From: Halobacteroidaceae bacterium
GTDB lineage: Bacteria; Bacillota; Halanaerobiia; B1SED10-174
DNA: 64,000 bases
Direction: 5' to 3'
Assembly: GCA_003551665.1 (NCBI GenBank)
Contig: PUNE01000079.1
Span: forward strand, 124,001 to 188,000
Notes under the pieces: model-generated
What the model was told of the DNA's origin: nothing
Seen by the model: the letters and a program-made list of their open reading frames with translations, nothing else
Databases searched by the model: none
Shown: piece after piece, positions 59,689-64,000 of the stretch
How positions within the stretch are numbered: the stretch's first letter is position 1
Layout: the number at the start of each line of letters is the position of its first letter
Program-made: the position numbers and the translations under genes

Positions 59689-60223
59689 TTGTCCCCCCCT
59701 TTTCAATCTCTTTTCTGAGCTTCTTTTTCCCGTAAAAAAGCCTGCTTTTTAAGGTCCCCACTGGAATTTCCAGGTGCTCTGCAGTTTCCTCATAGTTAAA
59801 CCCAAGGTAATAAACACAGATGATGGCCTCTCTTGTCAGAGGGTCCAGCCCATTCAGGGAGGTAAAAATATCCAGGTAATCCGGCAGTTTATTATTCGTT
59901 ACCCCGTTTATACTACTCTCTTTACTTTTATCAAAAATCTTTTTTTCTCTTTCCTTTTCCCGGAAATAATCAGCGATCTTCCTTCGCACCAGGGCATATA
60001 TCCATGTTAAAGGAGCCGCTTCTTCTCGATAGGTGGGAGCACTTTTCCAGATTCCCAGAAAAACTTCCTGTAGTATCTCCCGGGCCCCCTCCCGGTCGCC
60101 AGTTTTATAATAAATGTATTTAAAGATTTTCTCTTTACAGTTATGGTAAAGTTTTTCCAGGGCCTTTGGTTCCCCCCGACCAATTGCCATTAATAATTCT
60201 GGTTCAAGTTTTGGATTGCCCAT
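59675..60223 (-). CDS. ECF-type RNA polymerase sigma factor
   Basis: A 182-residue sigma-70 family member. Region 2 spans about 12-90 (ALEKLYHNCKEKIFKYIYYKT and GAREILQEVFLGIWKSAP, then PLTWIYALVRRKIADYFREK) and region 4 about 120-175 (LDPLTREAIICVYYLGFNYEETAE, then IPVGTLKSRLFYGKKKLRKEI). ATG 60223 has GGGGAGGAG 8-9 bases upstream; an ATG 24 bases earlier is less likely. The upstream ECF-like promoter suggests it directs its own transcription. Confidence 0.92.
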   Translation of the reverse strand: MGNPKLEPELLMAIGRGEPKALEKLYHNCKEKIFKYIYYKTGDREGAREILQEVFLGIWKSAPTYREEAAPLTWIYALVRRKIADYFREKEREKKIFDKSKESSINGVTNNKLPDYLDIFTSLNGLDPLTREAIICVYYLGFNYEETAEHLEIPVGTLKSRLFYGKKKLRKEIEKGGTSGGL

Positions 60224-60274
60224 GGCAATTCTCCTCCCCGGATTCAAAATAGCCCTGGTTTACCTTCTATTGTA

Positions 60275-60301
60275 TTAGTCGAAATAATGAGCAAAAAGTT
60301 C
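60275..60301 (-). promoter_or_regulatory. Candidate ECF-sigma promoter (autoregulation)
   Basis: GAACTT (60301-60296), 15 bases and GACTAA (60280-60275) lie on the minus strand upstream of the sigma gene. This closely resembles the sigma-E-like ECF consensus GGAACTT-N15-GTCTAA, which is how I identified it. Confidence 0.65.
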
Positions 60302-60331
60302 AAAAAAAATCAGCCCTATTGGCTGACTTTT
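60302..60331 (-). terminator. Terminator after accA
   Basis: AGTCAGCC-AATA-GGGCTGAT followed by a T run on the minus strand, overlapping the accA stop codon. Confidence 0.85.
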
Positions 60332-61290
60332 TTCTGGGCCCCGATTTCTTCGGTCCAGACTCCTATTTTCTTTATCCTGTCCCAGCGACGTCCCAGGAGT
60401 TCCTGGGAACTCATCTTCTGGAGAAAAGGAATTGTATCTCGCAGGTGTTCCCCGAGTCTTTCTCCCATGGTCCTGGAGTCCAAATGACAGCCTCCTTCAG
60501 GTTCTTCGAGGATAGTGTCCACAACTCCTGCCTTTTTTAAATCTTCAGCTGTAAGCTTCAGTGACCGGGCAGCTTCTTCAGCTTTTGAGGGGTCTTTCCA
60601 GAGGATGGAAGCACATCCCTCTGGGGAAATTACTGAGTAAACAGCATTTTCAAACATACTTACCCAGTCTCCAACGGCAAGAGCAAGGGCCCCTCCGCTG
60701 CCACCTTCCCCGGTAACAATAACCACTATAGGAATCTCCAGCATACTCATTTCTCGGAGATTGCGGGCAATTGCTTCTCCCTGTCCCCTTTCTTCGGCCC
60801 CGAGGCCGGGATAGGCTCCTGGGGTATCAATAAAAGTTATAATTGGACGCCGGAATTTATTAGCCTGTTCCATCAACCGGAGAGCCTTCCTGTATCCTTC
60901 GGGGTGAGGCATCCCAAAATTTCGAGCAATATTATCCCTGGTAGAGCGTCCTTTTTGGTGTCCGATTACAGTTACGGGTTGTTTATCAAGCAGGGCGATA
61001 CCTCCAATAATGGCTCGATCATCGCTGAAAAGTCTGTCTCCATGAAGTTCAGTAAAATTATCGCAGACCATTTCAATATAATCGAGAGTTGTCGGTCTTT
61101 CCATGTTGCGGGCAAGTTTAACTCTTTCCCAGGGGGTTGGTTCAAAACTGGATTCTTTTTTGATTCTTTCAGCCTTTTCCCGCAGAGATTTTATTTCTCC
61201 ACTTAAATCAATATTCTGCTCCCGGGCAAAAGCCTCAAGCTCTTTTATTTTCTCTTCCAGGTGAGCCAGTTGTTGTTTTTCTTTACCCAA
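60316..61290 (-). CDS. accA: Acetyl-CoA carboxylase carboxyltransferase subunit alpha
   Basis: Carboxyltransferase alpha of the first committed step in fatty acid synthesis, 324 residues. FTELHGDRLFSDD, FGMPHPEGYRKALRLM and DTPGAYPGLGAEERGQGEAIA are the biotin/CoA-binding landmarks; GEGGSGGALALAVGD follows. I start at TTG 61290 because GGAGGTGA ends 6-7 bases upstream and homology begins there; an ATG at 61308 would overlap accD more and adds six residues. The frame overlaps the accD stop by 8 bases. Confidence 0.92.
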   Translation of the reverse strand: MGKEKQQLAHLEEKIKELEAFAREQNIDLSGEIKSLREKAERIKKESSFEPTPWERVKLARNMERPTTLDYIEMVCDNFTELHGDRLFSDDRAIIGGIALLDKQPVTVIGHQKGRSTRDNIARNFGMPHPEGYRKALRLMEQANKFRRPIITFIDTPGAYPGLGAEERGQGEAIARNLREMSMLEIPIVVIVTGEGGSGGALALAVGDWVSMFENAVYSVISPEGCASILWKDPSKAEEAARSLKLTAEDLKKAGVVDTILEEPEGGCHLDSRTMGERLGEHLRDTIPFLQKMSSQELLGRRWDRIKKIGVWTEEIGAQKKVSQ

Positions 61291-62131
61291 CCCTTTCACC
61301 TCCCTCATGTAGCCTGAGAAGAAGGGCCAGTTCTTTTTTCAATTTCTTCCGTTCAACAATTCTATCGATAAACCCATGGTCGAGCAAAAACTCTGCCCGC
61401 TGAAAACCCTCTGGCAGTTTCTGTCCAATTGTCTGCTGGATAACTCTGGGGCCAGCAAAACCAATAAGCGAACCGGGTTCTGCAAGATTAATATCTCCCA
61501 GCATTGCAAAGCTTGCCGTGACCCCCCCGGTTGTTGGGTGAGTCAGGACAGAAATATACAATAACCCTTCGTCAGAAAAACGGGCAAGTGCTGCACTGGT
61601 TTTTGCCATCTGCAGCAAAGAATAAATACTTTCCTGCATTCTGGCTCCCCCCGAAGCAGAAAAAATAACCAGGGGTTTTTTCTTTTCCCGGCACCGGTCG
61701 ATTAAACGGGTTATTTTCTCCCCTACAACTGACCCCATGCTGCCCAGCATAAATTCTGGAGCCATTATACCCAGCCCTGCTTCATAACCACCAATTTTCC
61801 CAAACCCGGTGATTACAGCTTCATTCAAACCTGTCTTTTCCCTGAGCTCTTCCAGTTTTTCCCCGTATCCCGGAAATTCCAGTGGGTCGAGGGAAGTCAA
61901 TTCTTTATTTATTTCCTGGAAGGTGCCTTCGTCAACAATTTGCTTTAACCGCTGCCGGGAGGGCAGGGAAAAGTGATGCCCGCACCGGTCACAAACCTTC
62001 AATTTCTGGGATAAGTCTTTTTCAATATGGACATGTTTGCAGGCAGGGCATTTGCTGGCTATGTTTTTGGGAACGTTTTTAATTTCCCTTGTTCCCACCT
62101 GGCTATAGCGGGTCTTACGGAAAAGGGCCAT
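61283..62131 (-). CDS. accD: Acetyl-CoA carboxylase carboxyltransferase subunit beta
   Basis: Carboxyltransferase beta, 282 residues. The N-terminal zinc ribbon uses C28, C31, C47 and C50. GLGIMAPEFMLGSMGSVVG and SASGGARMQES in the crotonase fold, then TTGGVTASFAMLGDI, are typical. It couples AccA and biotinylated AccB. The gene starts 2 bases after the accC stop and ends overlapping accA. Confidence 0.95.
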   Translation of the reverse strand: MALFRKTRYSQVGTREIKNVPKNIASKCPACKHVHIEKDLSQKLKVCDRCGHHFSLPSRQRLKQIVDEGTFQEINKELTSLDPLEFPGYGEKLEELREKTGLNEAVITGFGKIGGYEAGLGIMAPEFMLGSMGSVVGEKITRLIDRCREKKKPLVIFSASGGARMQESIYSLLQMAKTSAALARFSDEGLLYISVLTHPTTGGVTASFAMLGDINLAEPGSLIGFAGPRVIQQTIGQKLPEGFQRAEFLLDHGFIDRIVERKKLKKELALLLRLHEGGERVG

Positions 62132-62133
62132 AA

Positions 62134-63489
62134 TTAAACGCCCTCCTTACCTTCGATTAGTTCGGGCAAAAAACCTGTATCGTAATCGCCCGAGCAAAAC
62201 CTTTCGTTTTCCAGAATCACACTGTACAGGTCAATGGGTGTGGGTACTCCCGTCAGACGCATTTCTCCCAGAGCCCTGAGCATTCTAAGCCTCGCTTCCT
62301 CCCGATCTACCCCCCAGGTTATAACCTTAGCCAGGAGAGAATCGTAATGGGGAACAACCGTATAATTGGAATAAATAAAGGAGTCTACTCTAACCCCGGG
62401 ACCACCTGGAGGAAGCCACTCAGTTATTCTTCCCGGTCTGGGAAGAAAATCTTGACTGGGGTCCTCTGCATTTATCCGACACTCAATAGCAGCTCCTTTA
62501 AGCTGGATATCCTCCTGTTTCAGTTCAAGTTCCTCTCCTGCAGCAATCTGCAATTGAGCCTTGACCAGATCAATCCCGGTGATCATTTCGGTAACCGGAT
62601 GTTCAACCTGAATTCGGGTATTCATTTCCATGAAATAAAAATTTCCCTCGCCATCCAGCAAAAATTCAACTGTCCCTGCACCTGTATAATTCACAGCCCG
62701 GGCAGCCCGGACTGCTGCCTGCCCCATTTTCTCCCGCAAATTCTCGTCCAGAACAGGGCAGGGTGCCTCTTCAATTAATTTCTGATGACGGCGCTGGATT
62801 GAACAGTCCCTTTCCCCCAGGTGGATAATGTTTGCGAAATTATCGGCCAGAACCTGTACTTCAACGTGGCGGGGTCGAGAAATATATTTTTCCAGATAAA
62901 GCTGGGGGTTGGAAAAAGCTTTTTCAGCCTCATTTCGGGTCAGAGAAAAAGACCTTGCAAGGGAATCTGGTTTTTCAACGAGACGCATTCCCTTGCCTCC
63001 TCCGCCTGCAGCCGCCTTGAGCATTACCGGGTAACCAACTTCTCCAGCAATTTTTTCCGCATGCGCAATATCTTCAATTTCTTCTCTGCTCCCGGGAACT
63101 ATTGGTACATCAGCTTTTTCCATCAATTTTCTGGCTCTTTCTTTGTTGCCCATCTCCTCAATTGCCCTGGGAGAAGGGCCTACAAAAATCAAACCGCATC
63201 GTTGACAGAGATCCGCAAAAGTTGGGTTTTCAGCAAGGAAGCCGTAACCGGGGTGGATGGCATCAACTCCCGCTCCTATTGCGGTGGAAACTATATTCTG
63301 CATGTTCAAATAGCTGTCGCGTGCCGAAGGGGGACCAATGCAATAAGCTTCGGAGGCAAGTTTTACATGGAGGGAATCCTCATCTCCCTTCGAATATACC
63401 GCTACCGGTTCCATTCCCAGTTCCAGGCATGCCCTGATAATTCGAACTGCAATTTCCCCTCTATTGGCTATTAAAACTTTTTTTATCAT
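62134..63489 (-). CDS. accC: Acetyl-CoA carboxylase biotin carboxylase subunit
   Basis: ATP-grasp biotin carboxylase, 451 residues. KVLIANRGEIAVRIIRAC opens the protein, GFLAENPTFADLC and AAGGGGKGMRLV lie in the ATP-grasp domain, and MNTRIQVEHPVTEMITG near 290 is the active-site loop. It attaches carboxyphosphate-derived CO2 to AccB biotin. The start overlaps the accB stop by 4 bases. Confidence 0.96.
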   Translation of the reverse strand: MIKKVLIANRGEIAVRIIRACLELGMEPVAVYSKGDEDSLHVKLASEAYCIGPPSARDSYLNMQNIVSTAIGAGVDAIHPGYGFLAENPTFADLCQRCGLIFVGPSPRAIEEMGNKERARKLMEKADVPIVPGSREEIEDIAHAEKIAGEVGYPVMLKAAAGGGGKGMRLVEKPDSLARSFSLTRNEAEKAFSNPQLYLEKYISRPRHVEVQVLADNFANIIHLGERDCSIQRRHQKLIEEAPCPVLDENLREKMGQAAVRAARAVNYTGAGTVEFLLDGEGNFYFMEMNTRIQVEHPVTEMITGIDLVKAQLQIAAGEELELKQEDIQLKGAAIECRINAEDPSQDFLPRPGRITEWLPPGGPGVRVDSFIYSNYTVVPHYDSLLAKVITWGVDREEARLRMLRALGEMRLTGVPTPIDLYSVILENERFCSGDYDTGFLPELIEGKEGV

Positions 63490-63938
63490 TGTTCAACCTT
63501 GATCCGGAAAAGTGGTTGCCCGTACTCAACCATCTCCCCGTTCTCAACCATTATTTCGGAAATTTCTCCCGCCTGCTCCGATTTTATTTCATTCATCAAT
63601 TTCATCGCTTCCAGTATACAAAGGGTATCGTCAGGCTGAACCCTGTCACCAACCCGGACAAAAGGCTCATCTTCCGGAGAAGGAGCCCGGTAAAAAGTCC
63701 CTACCATGGGTGCAGTAACTTCAACCCGGTTATTTTCACCGTCTTCCTTCGGCTCCTCTCTTGTGGGGCCTTTTACTACTTCTTGTTCAGGTTCAGAGGG
63801 GGGCATTGGTTTGGATGGGCCTTCCTGGACCCTATTCCTGGCAACAGTCAGGCGAAAACCCTCGTTTTCCATGGTAAATTCCGAGAAATCACTGTTCTTA
63901 ATGGCCTCAATCACCTTTATAATATCTTCAGTCTTAAT
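63486..63938 (-). CDS. accB: Biotin carboxyl carrier protein of acetyl-CoA carboxylase, probable AUU start
   Basis: BCCP carrier subunit, 150 residues. The N-terminal helix KTEDIIKVIEAIKNSDFSEF is the conserved BCCP start, a proline- and Glu-rich linker follows, and the biotinyl domain ends with EAMKLMNEI, Lys being biotinylated. Homology starts at the codon ATT (63938-63936). A full GGAGGTGATC ribosome site ends 4 bases before it, and the preceding fabZ-like stop TAA overlaps it. No ATG is in reach; an in-frame GTG lies inside the ribosome site and a TTG at 63965 lies within the previous gene. ATT as start codon is therefore most likely. Confidence 0.88.
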   Translation of the reverse strand: MKTEDIIKVIEAIKNSDFSEFTMENEGFRLTVARNRVQEGPSKPMPPSEPEQEVVKGPTREEPKEDGENNRVEVTAPMVGTFYRAPSPEDEPFVRVGDRVQPDDTLCILEAMKLMNEIKSEQAGEISEIMVENGEMVEYGQPLFRIKVEQ

Positions 63939-64000
63939 CCAGATCACCTCCAGCCAAAAGAGCAAATTTCAGTTTGCCCTCAACAACCGTTTTACCATTA
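63934..64000 (-). CDS. FabZ-like 3-hydroxyacyl-ACP dehydratase, C-terminal end only
   Basis: The last 21 residues of a gene running off the right edge: NGKTVVEGKLKFALLAGGD and two more residues, then TAA. The VEG-x-LKFAL end resembles FabZ C-termini, and a fab gene next to accB is common, but the fragment is too short to prove it. Confidence 0.5.
   Translation of the reverse strand, partial: NGKTVVEGKLKFALLAGGDLD

Noticed and set aside
58890-60301. Copper-sensing regulator for copB in the neighbouring operon
   Set aside because: No CsoR- or CopY-type gene is present; the neighbouring genes are an ECF sigma module without metal-binding sensor domains beyond the ZAS zinc site.
1-64000. CRISPR array, insertion sequence, integrase or prophage
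   Set aside because: No regularly spaced repeats, transposase motifs or phage genes were found on either strand.

Overview
The window reads as chromosome of an anaerobic, salt-adapted, diderm-type Firmicute. Halanaerobiales or a close relative, perhaps an acetogen or formate-metabolising fermenter, is my best guess; this is inference and no 16S rRNA is present. The pointers are electron-bifurcation-type redox complexes, a selenocysteine formate dehydrogenase, a complete Mrp-type Na+/H+ antiporter operon, a compatible-solute (OpuC/ProU-type) ABC importer with a very acidic binding protein, a secreted protein ending like an outer-membrane barrel, and a CtsR-type heat-shock operator. Nearly all genes lie on the minus strand. 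No CRISPR array, insertion sequence, phage or rRNA was seen. The only stretch above 300 bases without a protein gene (6276-6620) holds a tRNA-Leu with its own promoter and terminator.

Layout. 1-6275 (minus): a NuoE/NuoF/GltD-like three-gene operon resembling the Sporomusa-type (Stn) bifurcating transhydrogenase, followed by folD and xseA. 6466-6552: tRNA-Leu(CAG). 6621-15063: Nudix hydrolase and a ten-gene Mrp/Mbh-like antiporter operon with a split MrpA and three antiporter-like subunits. 15299-20474: NAD-linked formate dehydrogenase (NuoE, NuoF, FdhA); the FdhA reading frame is crossed by a UGA that is selenocysteine, with a clear SECIS hairpin and a structured mRNA leader upstream. 20507-25229: an unknown internally duplicated membrane protein and the osmoprotectant importer. 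25383-30139: TldE/TldD, a DRG-like GTPase, a small membrane protein and an HD hydrolase. 30257-36507: patatin-like lipase, CxxC thioredoxin plus ArsP/YraQ-like permease, site-2 protease with CBS domains, Hsp20 under a CtsR operator, and a DMT transporter. 36653-39740 (plus): a three-gene acyl-CoA dehydratase-activase-like module.

39739-42990 (minus) is the most unusual locus: FeoB preceded by a nicotianamine-synthase-like protein fused to a FeoA domain, and by a second nicotianamine-synthase-like protein. 43136-50697 holds a serine hydrolase/dipeptide epimerase pair, an XRE-cupin regulator, LapA-like protein, an old yellow enzyme, a CsgG-like/barrel-like secreted protein, and macro-domain and HD proteins. 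50724-54867 holds a RecQ-like helicase and an operon whose first gene is a peroxiredoxin with selenocysteine at the peroxidatic position, followed by a YedF-like selenium-metabolism protein. 55021-56582 (plus) encodes PHP and inositol-monophosphatase-type phosphatases. 56687-60301 holds a CopB-type ATPase and an ECF sigma/anti-sigma module with a self-type promoter. 60316-64000 is the acetyl-CoA carboxylase operon accB-accC-accD-accA behind the end of a fabZ-like gene; accB appears to use an AUU start overlapping the preceding stop codon.

Together the genes describe an organism that balances NADH, NADPH, ferredoxin and formate pools, drives ion homeostasis with a Mrp antiporter, depends on selenium, and may couple ferrous iron uptake to a nicotianamine-like metallophore.
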